64,000 nt of DNA from Hyphomicrobiales bacterium (GCA_017304475.1 JAFKKV010000011.1:1-64000), one strand, 5' to 3'; shown: positions 52,481 to 60,757, numbered from the stretch's first letter. The notes: generated by a model not told the origin, from the sequence alone. Numbers and translations are program-made.

Positions 52481-52888
52481 CTAGCCGGTCAGGATCGCTT
52501 CGGCCAGTGCCGCCACCTTGCCGGCGCCGTCGCGCACGAAGATCCTCAAGGTAACCCGCGGCCGGCCCTCGGGGCTGTCGGCGCGCACCACGCGGGCGGC
52601 GACCGTCACTGGCGAGCCGGCGGCGACCGGCAAGGCGAAACGCGTCGAGAGCTTGTCGCAACGCGCCTCGGGCAACCAGGCGGCGAGCGCGGTGTCGACC
52701 AGGCCCATCAGCAGCATGCCCTGGACGATCGGGCCGTCGAGGCCGATCGCCCGGGCGGCCGCGGCATCGACATGGATCGGATTGTCGTCACCGGAGGCGC
52801 GGGCGTAGTCCGCGATGGCCGCGGCATCGACCGGCCCGAAATGACGCTCGGGCAATTGGGCGCCGACGGAAAGCTCCCCGGCTGTCAT
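52481..52888 (-). CDS. MaoC-like hot-dog dehydratase, catalytic subunit
   Basis: A 135-residue single hot-dog protein of the MaoC/(R)-hydratase type. The catalytic Asp and His are in SGDDNPIHVD, the family hydratase motif. It starts four bases inside the upstream gene's end (GTGA/ATGA-style overlap), and that upstream partner has a related but non-catalytic fold. Such pairs act as heterodimeric (3R)-hydroxyacyl dehydratases, as in mycobacterial HadAB. Here the substrate would be acyl chains on the ACP encoded in this operon. Confidence 0.85.
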   Translation of the reverse strand: MTAGELSVGAQLPERHFGPVDAAAIADYARASGDDNPIHVDAAAARAIGLDGPIVQGMLLMGLVDTALAAWLPEARCDKLSTRFALPVAAGSPVTVAARVVRADSPEGRPRVTLRIFVRDGAGKVAALAEAILTG

Positions 52889-53265
52889 GCGAACAGCCTC
52901 AACAGGCTGTGGAGCCGCACCAGGACATGGTCGTCGGCGGCATCGGTCACCACGGCCTCCAGCGTCACGTGAACATCGTCCGTGCGGGCTGCGGTGACTG
53001 CGATCGACAGGGGTACGCCGATCGGCAGCGGCGCGACGGTCTCGACGGTCTGCAATTCGTGCACCGGCAGCGCCGACGGCTTGTCGGCGGCAAGCGTCCT
53101 GACCAGCGCGACGACCTCGGGCCGGGTCAGCCAGCGGATCGGATAGGTCGTCGGCAGTCGCGCCGAAATGGGATCGGCGCCGATGCTCGTCGCGAAAGCC
53201 CTGATATCGGCAGGTTCGGCAACGACGCCGAAGCGCGCCGTGGCGTGCTGGCCGATCAGGCTCAC
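52885..53265 (-). CDS. FAS1-type dehydratase partner subunit (hot-dog fold)
   Basis: A 126-residue protein resembling the N-terminal half of MaoC/HadA-like dehydratases (FAS1_DH_region): FGVVAEPADIRAFATSIG, then PTTYPIRW, VHELQTVETVAPLPIG, and a terminal strand. The catalytic hydratase motif is absent, fitting a structural partner of the MaoC-like subunit next to it. It starts at GTG 53265, overlapping the ketoacyl synthase stop (GTGA). The assignment as partner is inferred from coupling. Confidence 0.7.
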   Translation of the reverse strand: MSLIGQHATARFGVVAEPADIRAFATSIGADPISARLPTTYPIRWLTRPEVVALVRTLAADKPSALPVHELQTVETVAPLPIGVPLSIAVTAARTDDVHVTLEAVVTDAADDHVLVRLHSLLRLFA

Positions 53266-54473
53266 GCCGCGCGTCCGATCACCAGGGCCGCATTGATGCC
53301 GCCAAAGGCGAAGGAATTGCTCATCGCCACCGCGATCGACTTGCTGCGGCCGATATTGGGCACGCAGTCGATCTGGCAATGGGGGTCGGGCGCGGCGAAA
53401 TTGATGGTCGGCGGGATCCGGCCCTCTTCCAGGGCGCGCACGGTGATCACCACTTCGACGGCGCCGGCGGCGCCCAAGGTGTGGCCATGCACGGGCTTGG
53501 TCGAGCTGACCGGCAGGTCGGCGACATGGTCGCCAAAAATCCGCCTCAGGGCCTCGCTCTCGGTGGTGTCGTTCAGCACCGTCCCCGTGCCATGGGCATT
53601 GACATAGTCGACCGCGCCGGGGGCGAGCCCGGCATCGTCGAGAGCCGCGGCCATGGCATCGGAAGCGCCGTCGAGGTCGGGCCTGAGGATATCCTTGGCG
53701 TCGCTGGTCGTGCCATAGCCGAGCAGGCGGGCGCGGATGCGCGCGCCGCGGGCCCGGGCGACCTCTTCGGCCTCGACGATCAGCGCGGCGCCGGCCTCGC
53801 CCAGCAGCAGGCCGTTGCGGCCCTTGGAGAAGGGCCGGCAGAGATCCGGCGACAGCACGCGCATGGCCTCCCAGGCCTTCATGCCGCCCGGCGTGACGAT
53901 CGCCTCCGTGCCGCCGACGATGACCCGGTCGGCGGCGCCGGAGCGCACCATCATCATGGCCATGCCGAGGGCCTGCGACGATGACGCGCAGGCGCTGGAA
54001 ATGACGAAAGTCGTGCCGGTGCAGCCATAGGCCATGCCGATATGGGAGGCGGAGGCGCTCATCATCGAGCGCGGCACGGTCAACGGGTCGGGGCGCTTGC
54101 CGGCATTGAGATTGAGGATCGCATCCTCGATCGAGCCGGCGCTGCCGATGCCCGTACCGACGATCACCGAGGTGCGGTTGCCGAAGGGGGCTGCGTCCGC
54201 GAGCCCGGCATCCTTCACGGCCTCGGCGGCGGCGATCAGCGCAAAGGCGGTCGCCCGGTCGTAAAAGCCGGTCTTCTTATCGGGGAAAAGCCGGGCGAGA
54301 TCGAGCTCGGGGATCTGCGCGGCGACCTTCACGGCATTGCCGACATCGCGCGACAGGACAAGCGGACGCGCGCCGGAAATGCCTTCGGCCGCGGCCTTCC
54401 ACAAGGCCTCCACGCCATGTCCGGCGACGGATATGGCGCCGATACCGGTAATGACGACCTGCCGGTGGCTCAC
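53262..54473 (-). CDS. Beta-ketoacyl-ACP synthase (FabF type)
   Basis: A 403-residue condensing enzyme. The nucleophile is Cys162 in SSACASSSQ, the two catalytic histidines are in NAHGTGT (295) and KPVHGHTLGAAG (332), and the conserved Lys (327) precedes the second. It also contains ITGIGAISVAG at the N-terminus and AMSNSFAFGGINAAL near the end. It starts at GTG 54473, one base after the ACP stop, so it is coupled to the ACP. It likely elongates chains on that dedicated ACP. It resembles FabF more than polyketide enzymes and lacks further domains. Confidence 0.9.
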   Translation of the reverse strand: MSHRQVVITGIGAISVAGHGVEALWKAAAEGISGARPLVLSRDVGNAVKVAAQIPELDLARLFPDKKTGFYDRATAFALIAAAEAVKDAGLADAAPFGNRTSVIVGTGIGSAGSIEDAILNLNAGKRPDPLTVPRSMMSASASHIGMAYGCTGTTFVISSACASSSQALGMAMMMVRSGAADRVIVGGTEAIVTPGGMKAWEAMRVLSPDLCRPFSKGRNGLLLGEAGAALIVEAEEVARARGARIRARLLGYGTTSDAKDILRPDLDGASDAMAAALDDAGLAPGAVDYVNAHGTGTVLNDTTESEALRRIFGDHVADLPVSSTKPVHGHTLGAAGAVEVVITVRALEEGRIPPTINFAAPDPHCQIDCVPNIGRSKSIAVAMSNSFAFGGINAALVIGRAA

Positions 54474-54474
54474 G

Positions 54475-54753
54475 TCAGGACTTCTTCTCTGCGAGGATGC
54501 GTTCCCGGAGAATGGCCAGCAGACCGCCGACATCCTTCACCTGGGCGAGGCTCTCGTCCATCGGCACGTAGACGGCGAATTTCTCTTCGACGGCGGCCAG
54601 GATCATCATGTAGTCGACGCTGGCGATGTTGAGCGACTCGAGCGTCGTCTCCGGGCCGACGCCGGCGAGGTCGACCATGCCCTCTTTCGCGATGACGTCA
54701 ACAAGGTCCAGAGTGAGTTCATCATCTCCAAATCGGGTTGCAATGTCGCTCAT
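54475..54753 (-). CDS. Dedicated acyl carrier protein
   Basis: A 92-residue acyl carrier protein. The phosphopantetheine serine is expected at residue 45 in LNIASVDYMM. The usual DSL triplet is ASV: the conserved Asp before Ser is replaced by Ala, which may affect phosphopantetheinyl transferase recognition. Flanking positions (LDLVDVIAKEG, VEEKFAVYVPMDES) fit the four-helix ACP fold. It is the first gene of the operon, directly followed by the ketoacyl synthase, and diverges from the DUF4833 gene. Confidence 0.88.
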   Translation of the reverse strand: MSDIATRFGDDELTLDLVDVIAKEGMVDLAGVGPETTLESLNIASVDYMMILAAVEEKFAVYVPMDESLAQVKDVGGLLAILRERILAEKKS

Positions 54754-54796
54754 TCATTAGCCTTTTTTGGATTTTGGTTACTGCGCCGCAAGCTAT

Positions 54797-54822
54797 GCGC
54801 TTGGCATCCGGAAGCCAAGTGC
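54797..54822. promoter_or_regulatory. Dyad in the divergent promoter region
   Basis: GCGCTTGGC (54797-54805) and GCCAAGTGC (54814-54822) are inverted with one mismatch and an eight-base spacer. They sit 45 bases upstream of the ACP start and about 140 bases before the divergent DUF4833 gene. It could be an operator for either, or an RNA hairpin. Nothing ties it to a known regulator. Confidence 0.4.
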
Positions 54823-54960
54823 CTAGCCGCGCAAGGGCCTCAACCTGCTGTTCCTATACGGTTCGGAGCGCCCTATCTACGCCGTGATTGCCTGTTGCAC
54901 AGGATAGACCGCGATGTCTATGCGATATTGCCCCACCTATCACGGATCCAGCCTGATATC

Positions 54961-55575
54961 ATGTTGACCCGACGTTCCCTGTTTTTGGCCGCCGGCACAA
55001 TGGCATACGGGGTAGCGAGCCCATCGGCCCGGGCCCAGGACGATCGTCTGCCGCCGATCGCGGTGCGCCGGTCGGAGGTCACGGTTTCCCGCACGCTGAT
55101 CGTCGCCAGGCCCGACCTGCCGGTCGCCACCGACCCGGGGCTGCTGTTCTATGTCCAGCATTCCATCAACAAGAGCCTGATCGTTTATGCCGCGCGCCTG
55201 AGGCCGGACGGCAAGCTCGACCCGAATCAGCCGGCGGAAGCGTTCTGGCGGCGCTTCGACGAACAAGGCCAGCGGCGGTCGCTGAATTTTTTCGAGCGCA
55301 TCTTCGCCTTCGGGCTCAGCACGCGGGCGCTGCCGGATGGGCGATATGCCGCCCGCATCGCCGGTTACCGGGCCCGCGAGGCGATCATCGACCTCGACGA
55401 CAAGGGCACGCCGCGTGCGCTCTTGGCGGTCGGACCGCGCATGGTGCGCGTCGTCTACGCCTTTGCCCAGGCCGACGATGCGGGCTTCATTCCGAAGATC
55501 CACTATGTCGACGTGCACGGTTTCGATATCGCGACCGGTGAGGCCGTGCGTGAAAGAATTCGTCTCGATATGTGA
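54961..55575 (+). CDS. Exported DUF4833 protein
   Basis: A 204-residue protein with a signal peptide carrying a twin arginine (LTRRSLFLAAGTMAYGVASP, then SARAQ). The mature part matches the DUF4833 pattern: LLFYVQHSINKSLIVYAARL, then GKLDPNQPAEAFWRRFDE, LNFFERIFAFGLSTR and PKIHYVDVHGFDIATG. It is all-beta in appearance, periplasmic, with no known function. It lies between the ACP operon and the LptFG-GT32 operon, so a role in lipid modification or export is plausible but unproven. Confidence 0.72.
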   Translation: MLTRRSLFLAAGTMAYGVASPSARAQDDRLPPIAVRRSEVTVSRTLIVARPDLPVATDPGLLFYVQHSINKSLIVYAARLRPDGKLDPNQPAEAFWRRFDEQGQRRSLNFFERIFAFGLSTRALPDGRYAARIAGYRAREAIIDLDDKGTPRALLAVGPRMVRVVYAFAQADDAGFIPKIHYVDVHGFDIATGEAVRERIRLDM

Positions 55576-55590
55576 TCGGACCGCCGCCAT

Positions 55591-56352
55591 CTAGCTCCAG
55601 CCGAAATCGTGCCAGAGACCGGCGGGGTAGGGGTTGGGCAGGCGATTGCGTTCGATGAGCTTTCGCGTGAGCGGCTGGGATCCCTCGGCGGGCTTCTTCC
55701 AGGTGCCGGCGAAATGGTGGCGGAAATGGATCCGCCGCGCGAGCCAGGGAATGCCGGCATAGAGATCGGGCGGCACCCAATAGACCTGGCGCAGCACGCC
55801 CACGTCGCGCGGCTTGAGCGCATAGAACAGCCGCGTCAGCGCCCGCGGGCCGGTGGCGTCCTCGACCTGGCTGCGATCGGTCAGCGGCGCGGCCGCGAGG
55901 CGCTTGACGACCTCGTCCAGCATGGCCCGCAGGAACGGGTGGTTCGCCGGGGCGCCGAACATGCAATTGGCGAGCTGGAACGGCTGTTCGTAGCCGAGTT
56001 CGCGCTGGCGCCGCGGCATGACCTCGGCTTCGACCGAAAACACCGCCCGGTCGGTTTTCCGGAAGATGTCGATGGGCTTCAGGCATTCGACGTCGAGATC
56101 GGCATAGAACCCGCCCTCGGCAATGACCGCCACCAGGCGGAAGAGGTCGGCCTTGGCGACGCCGAACGGCAGGCCGTCATAGGCGGCGAGTGCCTGCGGG
56201 GCGTGGGTTTCGATATAGTTCCGGCGCGCGGCGGCATCATAGAGCCGCATGTCCAGGCCGGGATTGTGGGTCCTGATCGTGCCGCGGAACGCCGCGAGAT
56301 GATCGGGCAGATCCAGGGTTTCCCAGGTCTGATGCAGGATCGGCGGGATCAT
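55591..56352 (-). CDS. GT32-type glycosyltransferase (DXD sugar transferase)
   Basis: A 253-residue glycosyltransferase of the Gly_transf_sug/GT32 group, which includes yeast OCH1 and the inositol-phosphoceramide mannosyltransferases SUR1 and CSH1. It shows IPPILHQTWETLDL at the N-terminus, a conserved DLFRLVAVIAEGGFYADLDVE with the metal-binding DLD, and VFSVEAEVMP. It follows the LptG-like gene by five bases on the same strand, so it is co-expressed with the exporter. Transfer of a sugar to an inositol- or ceramide-type lipid head is a reasonable guess from context. Confidence 0.83.
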   Translation of the reverse strand: MIPPILHQTWETLDLPDHLAAFRGTIRTHNPGLDMRLYDAAARRNYIETHAPQALAAYDGLPFGVAKADLFRLVAVIAEGGFYADLDVECLKPIDIFRKTDRAVFSVEAEVMPRRQRELGYEQPFQLANCMFGAPANHPFLRAMLDEVVKRLAAAPLTDRSQVEDATGPRALTRLFYALKPRDVGVLRQVYWVPPDLYAGIPWLARRIHFRHHFAGTWKKPAEGSQPLTRKLIERNRLPNPYPAGLWHDFGWS

Positions 56353-56357
56353 GGTGG

Positions 56358-57548
56358 TCAACGCTGCCCCATCCGGTCGAGCCGGACCAGGAGGGCGACG
56401 GCAACGGCGATCATGGCGAGCGGCATGCCCCAGGTGGCGACGACAGGCGGGAACCGGCCATATTCGCCGAGCCAGACGAAGATATTGGTGGCGATGTGCA
56501 GGAAATAGCCGGTCAGGCCGATGGTCATCAAGGAGCGGAAGACCAGGCGGTGGGCGATCAGCGTCATGGCCATGGCCGAGGCCAGCAGCATCATCCCGAA
56601 GGGCAGGAAGGCCTGGGCGATGCGCGCATGCCACCAGGCCGCATAGCCCGAAGCCTCGGGGATGGCGTCGCCGCGGCTCGACAGCGCGGCCAGGGTCGAC
56701 TGCGGCAGATAGCGCGCGTCGATGCCGTAATTCTCCAGCCAGAGCGGATCGAGCGGCAGGGCGATCGTCTCCTGCTCGAACCACCAGGCATCGCCTGCTC
56801 CCGTCGCGGGCGTCGGCTCGCCTTCCCGGGGGGCGATCCAGCGGCTGCCCTGGGTGAAGGTCCACCGTCCAGGCGCGGCGGCCGCTTCGGCGGCGCGCGC
56901 CGTGATGCGCGAGACCAGCCGGCCATCGGCCGACACTTCGTAGACTTCGACATCCACCAGCCGGCGCTGCCGGTAGTCGAGCCGCGCCTTGATCATGAAA
57001 TTGTCGAGCGTGATCCAGCGCGGAACGTTCTGCAGGCGGCGGTCGAAGCGGGCGCCGTAGTCACCCAGGCCATGGGCGATCTGATAGGCGACCGCGGCAG
57101 GCCGCAGGACGCCGATGGAGGTGACCTGGATCATGCCGCAGACGGCGCCGACAATGGCCAGCGGCACGAGCGCCTGCAGCGGCGAGCGACCGCCGTTCCA
57201 GATCACCACGCGCTCGCGGGTCTGGGTCAGCGTCACTTCGGACCAGAACAGCCCGAGAAACGTGCCGAGCGGCATCAGGGAGCCGGTCAGGTCGGCCAGC
57301 CTGAGGGCGAGATACCAGCCGAGATGGCCGGCCAGCCCTAGCGCGCTCCGGTCGGCCGATTGGGCGAGGATCTGGTCGGTGCGCGGGGCGATGTCGAGCG
57401 TCAGCGCCACGATCAGCAGGGCTGCCACCACGGTGGCGACGTGGCGCGCATGGGCCAGCGTCACCGTCCGCGTGAAGGTGCCGAGCGGCGCCAGGCGGAA
57501 GATCCGGCCGGCAGGCCTCGAGGCGAGGCGGGAGATCGCGCTGGTCAC
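56358..57548 (-). CDS. lptG: LptG-type permease of a lipid-export ABC transporter
   Basis: A 396-residue YjgP/YjgQ family permease: two helices, a long periplasmic jellyroll-like domain (about 120-290) and then three helices. Sequence cues include LTQTRERVVIWNGGRSPLQALVPLAI after the first helices, the GVLRPAAVAYQIAHG segment, and FFMMLLASAMAMTLIAHR-like FGMMLLASAMAMTLIA at the end. It starts at GTG 57548, overlapping the LptF-like stop. Partners in the window are LptF-like and LptB-like proteins. It may move a sphingolipid or related glycolipid rather than lipopolysaccharide. Confidence 0.88.
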   Translation of the reverse strand: MTSAISRLASRPAGRIFRLAPLGTFTRTVTLAHARHVATVVAALLIVALTLDIAPRTDQILAQSADRSALGLAGHLGWYLALRLADLTGSLMPLGTFLGLFWSEVTLTQTRERVVIWNGGRSPLQALVPLAIVGAVCGMIQVTSIGVLRPAAVAYQIAHGLGDYGARFDRRLQNVPRWITLDNFMIKARLDYRQRRLVDVEVYEVSADGRLVSRITARAAEAAAAPGRWTFTQGSRWIAPREGEPTPATGAGDAWWFEQETIALPLDPLWLENYGIDARYLPQSTLAALSSRGDAIPEASGYAAWWHARIAQAFLPFGMMLLASAMAMTLIAHRLVFRSLMTIGLTGYFLHIATNIFVWLGEYGRFPPVVATWGMPLAMIAVAVALLVRLDRMGQR

Positions 57549-58840
57549 GACCGGCTCAATCCGGGGCGCGCCACCGCCGAACTGCGCGCGACGATCAGTG
57601 CCGCCATGGCAAGCGCCAGCACGGCCGCCATCACGGTGAGGAAAGCCAGCATCGGCAAGACACCGATCCAGGACAGGCTGGCGAGCGCCGCCGTGCCGAT
57701 GATCTCGGTGGCCATCAGGCCGGCGCAGGCGACCGGCAGCACGAAGGCCTGATTGATCCTGGTGGTGAACGACAGGGCCAGGATCGCGATCAGCGGCGCC
57801 AGCAGGCACAGGAAGCTGCGGCCGATCCGCTTGCCGAGCTGCAGGCGATGCAGGTCGTCCGTGCCCGCCGACACGAACAGTTCGGCCGTCGTCAGCTCCG
57901 CCACGTTGCGGCTGCGCGGGTCGAACGGCACGACGTCGTCGATGACCATGCTCTGCGACGTCGAACTGCCGCGCAGCGATGAAATCGGCGCCGTGGGCGG
58001 CCGGCCGGTGCGCGGCGCGTCGCTGGGCACGACGGCGAAATTGTCGATCGAGAAATCGAACAGCTGGAGCGAGACCCGTCCGGTCTCGCCCGGGCCGTTG
58101 AGCTGCGCGCCATTGGCCACGATGATCTTTTCCCGGCCGGGCTCGTCGTCCTGGCGCACGAACAGCCGTGGATTGCCCTCGCCGCCCGGGCGCGGCGTCA
58201 CCGATACCGTGCCGATGCGGGTCTCGATCAGCCGGCTCGCGGCCACCGTATTGCCGGTCAGGGCGTTGTATTGCGCGGAGAACATGACCAGCCGGAAAGC
58301 GTAGCGCGACAGCGGGTCGACGAAGCCGCCGACCGCCAGCGCGCTGATCTGGGCGCCGAGGCCGATCGCCAGCACCAGGCGGATCAGGCCGTGGGGCGGG
58401 ATGCCGAGGCTCGACAGCATCAGGAATTCGCGGTCCTCGCGCATGGCCAGCGCCACCCGGTAGACCGCGATCAGCAGCGCCGTCGGCAATGCCAACTCGA
58501 ACACCTCCGGCAGCAGGGCCACCATCATCATGAGCGTCTTGGACAGCGGCGCGCGGATCTTCAGGACCTCTTCCAGGAGGCCGGAGATCAGTTTTTCGGA
58601 GACGAAGACGCATTCGATCAGCAGCAGCACCAGCGCGACCTGGATCACCACGTCGCGGATCACGCGCCTGGCCTGCTGGTGCGGAAAGCGGCGCGGGCGC
58701 CGATCCACGCCTTGCCGGGTTCGGTCCCGCCATGCCGGGGCGGCCGCGCCACCGGCCTCGCGAGCCGCACCGTTCCGGGCGATGTCTTGCCGCGCCTGCA
58801 TTCCCTGCGGTTCGCTCCATGCTGCCGATGAGTTGATCAT
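57545..58840 (-). CDS. lptF: LptF-type permease of a lipid-export ABC transporter
   Basis: A 431-residue LptF/YjgP family permease. The first helix is VALVLLLIECVFVSEKL, and the coupling loop for the ATPase is AMREDREFLMLSSLGIPPHGL (about 160-180). A large periplasmic domain (about 225-320) and C-terminal helices follow. The N-terminal extension of about 70 residues (rich in Arg/Ala) is longer than usual. ATG 58840 is used; ATG 58801 is an equal alternative and would remove part of that extension. It pairs with LptG in a coupled operon, with GT32 as the third gene, and diverges from the ceramide synthase-like gene. Confidence 0.86.
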   Translation of the reverse strand: MINSSAAWSEPQGMQARQDIARNGAAREAGGAAAPAWRDRTRQGVDRRPRRFPHQQARRVIRDVVIQVALVLLLIECVFVSEKLISGLLEEVLKIRAPLSKTLMMMVALLPEVFELALPTALLIAVYRVALAMREDREFLMLSSLGIPPHGLIRLVLAIGLGAQISALAVGGFVDPLSRYAFRLVMFSAQYNALTGNTVAASRLIETRIGTVSVTPRPGGEGNPRLFVRQDDEPGREKIIVANGAQLNGPGETGRVSLQLFDFSIDNFAVVPSDAPRTGRPPTAPISSLRGSSTSQSMVIDDVVPFDPRSRNVAELTTAELFVSAGTDDLHRLQLGKRIGRSFLCLLAPLIAILALSFTTRINQAFVLPVACAGLMATEIIGTAALASLSWIGVLPMLAFLTVMAAVLALAMAALIVARSSAVARPGLSRS

Positions 58841-58938
58841 CGCGATGATGGCTTGCTGGCCGGTGACGTTATAGACAGCATGCCGACGGGCGCCGGCGAC
58901 CAGGATCACGCCCTGCTGCCAGAGGGAGGAGCAACCGG

Positions 58939-60072
58939 GTGCGGATCGACGAAGTCACGACGCGCGGCGATCTTAAACGCTTCGTCCGCATCCCGCGAGA
59001 GCTCTATTCAGGCCTGCCCGGTTTCGAGCCGCCGCTGGATTTCGAGCGGATGCAACTGATCGATCCGAAACGGGCGCCGTTTTTCGGCCATGGCGAGGCT
59101 GCCTTCTGGATCGCGTCGGACGACAGCGGCCGGCCGCTCGGCCGCATATCCGCGCAATTTGACCGGCTGACGCCGCCGGACAAGTTTCAGGTGGGTCATT
59201 TCGGCTGCCTGGAAGCCGTGGACGACGCCGCCGTCGTGGCGGCGCTTCTGGCGACCGCGCGCGACTGGCACGCGCGTCGTGGCCGGCCGGCCCTGCAAGG
59301 CCCCTACACCTTCTCGATCAACGAGGAGGCGGGCCTGCAGATCGAAGGCCAGGAGCGCGGCGCGATGATCCTCATGCCCTGGCATCCCGCTTTTCTCGGC
59401 GCCCATGTCGAGGCCGCCGGCCTCGCCCCGGTCAAGGACCTGCTCGCCTATGTCATCGACCTCGACCAGGCGGCCAAATGGCGCGGGCTGAAGACCGGCA
59501 AGCCCTCCGAACAGAGCCAGATGACCACGCGCATGCTCGATCTCTCCAATCTCGATCGCGAGGCCGAGATCATGACCGAGCTGTTCAACGCCTCGTGGAA
59601 CGACAATTGGGGTTTCATTCCGCTGGCGGCGCCGGAGCTGGCGACGCTGCTCAAGGTGGCGCGGCCGATCCTCAAGCCCAATCACGCGACATTCATCGAG
59701 ATCGACGGGCGCGTCTCCGCCTTCGCTTTCGGCCTGCCCAATGCCTATGAGCTGTTCCGCGGCTTCAAGGGGCGGCTTCTGCCTTTCAACTGGGCGCGGG
59801 CCGCCTGGCGCGTGCTGACCCACCGGTTCATCAGTTATCGTTTCACCTTGCTCGGCGTCCGTTCCGACCTGCGCGACACGACCTTCGGCGCACGCCTGCC
59901 GGTGGCCGCCATTGCCCAGCTGTTCGCCCAGAACCGCTATCCCGGCGAGCTCGAAATGAGCTGGATCCTGGATGACAATACGCGCATGCGCCGCATCATC
60001 GAGCGGATCGGCGGCACCGTCTACAAGCGCTACCGCATCTATGGCGACGCCGCCGGGACGGCCGCGCCGTGA
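58939..60072 (+). CDS. GNAT-type N-acyltransferase, probable bacterial ceramide synthase
   Basis: A 377-residue protein matching the bacterial ceramide synthase (bCerS) group, a GNAT-related family often left as hypothetical. Recognisable stretches are YSGLPGFEPPLDFERMQLID, LGRISAQFDRLT, GPYTFSINEEAGLQIEGQE, the FNASWNDNWGFIPL segment and the terminal WILDDNTRMRRIIERIGG, which are conserved in family members. It starts at GTG 58939 with GGGAGGAG seven bases before. It N-acylates the sphingoid base or its 3-keto form. The gene overlaps the PgpA-like gene by four bases and diverges from lptF. Confidence 0.78.
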   Translation: MRIDEVTTRGDLKRFVRIPRELYSGLPGFEPPLDFERMQLIDPKRAPFFGHGEAAFWIASDDSGRPLGRISAQFDRLTPPDKFQVGHFGCLEAVDDAAVVAALLATARDWHARRGRPALQGPYTFSINEEAGLQIEGQERGAMILMPWHPAFLGAHVEAAGLAPVKDLLAYVIDLDQAAKWRGLKTGKPSEQSQMTTRMLDLSNLDREAEIMTELFNASWNDNWGFIPLAAPELATLLKVARPILKPNHATFIEIDGRVSAFAFGLPNAYELFRGFKGRLLPFNWARAAWRVLTHRFISYRFTLLGVRSDLRDTTFGARLPVAAIAQLFAQNRYPGELEMSWILDDNTRMRRIIERIGGTVYKRYRIYGDAAGTAAP

Positions 60073-60566
60073 CGCCCGAGAAATCCGGCAGCGTGCCGCT
60101 CGACGCAACCTTCCTGATGGCAGCCCCCGCGCATCTGATCGCCCTGTCGGGCGGCGTCGGGCTCATTCCGGTGGCGCCCGGCACGTTCGGCGCGCTGGTC
60201 GGCCTGCCGCTCGGCCTGGCGCTGGCCGCTGCCGGCCCGGTCGCGGCGGCGGTGCTGGTGGTCGTCATGGGTCTGATCGGCATCTGGGCCTGCGGCGCGA
60301 CCGCCCGCGCCGCCGGCGTCCATGATCACCAGTCCATCGTCTTCGACGAGACCTGGGCGATGGCGGCGGTGATCGCCTTCGCCCCGCCGGGCCTGGTCAT
60401 GCTGCTCGCCGGTTTCGTCGCGTTCCGTGTCTTCGATATCGCCAAGCCCTGGCCGATCCGCTGGATCGACCAAAAGGTCGAGGGGGGCTTCGGCATCATG
60501 CTGGATGACGCGCTGGCGGCGGTCTACGCGCTGGTCGCCGTGCTGCTGCTCGCGCGCTGGTTCTAG
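60069..60566 (+). CDS. PgpA-family lipid phosphatase
   Basis: A 165-residue membrane phosphatase of the phosphatidylglycerophosphatase A family. The C-terminal signature PWPIRWIDQKVEGGFGIMLDD is clear, and an FDETWAMAAV segment supplies the conserved Asp-Glu. Three or four helices are seen. It starts at GTG 60069 and overlaps the ceramide synthase-like gene (GTGA), showing tight coupling. Its position in a sphingolipid locus with an inositol-phosphate synthase suggests that it could dephosphorylate an inositol- or glycerol-phosphate lipid rather than serve general phosphatidylglycerol synthesis. Confidence 0.8.
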   Translation: MTPEKSGSVPLDATFLMAAPAHLIALSGGVGLIPVAPGTFGALVGLPLGLALAAAGPVAAAVLVVVMGLIGIWACGATARAAGVHDHQSIVFDETWAMAAVIAFAPPGLVMLLAGFVAFRVFDIAKPWPIRWIDQKVEGGFGIMLDDALAAVYALVAVLLLARWF

Positions 60567-60583
60567 AAGCGGGCGCCCGGCCG

Positions 60584-60667
60584 TCAGCCGATACCCGACA
60601 GCACGCGCATGGCCAGCAGGCCGCAGGCCAGGGTCACGGCGAGGGTAATTCCGTCAAGCAGTTGCAT
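60584..60667 (-). CDS. Possible 27-residue single-helix membrane peptide
   Basis: A short frame from ATG 60667 to TGA 60584 encodes MQLLDGITLAVTLACGLLAM and seven more residues. This is one hydrophobic helix with a short charged start and an Arg near the end. It lies in the gap between the convergent PgpA-like gene and LptB-like gene. The region upstream (60668-60757) is relatively AT-rich and could carry its promoter, but the ribosome site is weak (only a run of G about 10 bases before). It is too short to trust without conservation or proteome data. Confidence 0.35.
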   Translation of the reverse strand: MQLLDGITLAVTLACGLLAMRVLSGIG

Positions 60668-60757
60668 GGTGGAAACCCCGGAAAAGACAGGCGAACTACA
60701 CCAAAGTTTGATTAAGAAACTGTGTTGCGACCAAGGCGCTTTGATTGCGCCATCGTG

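Noticed and set aside
56358..58820. An 820-residue frame covering LptG and the LptF region
   Set aside because: Its first half is an out-of-frame reading of LptF; LptG starts at GTG 57548.
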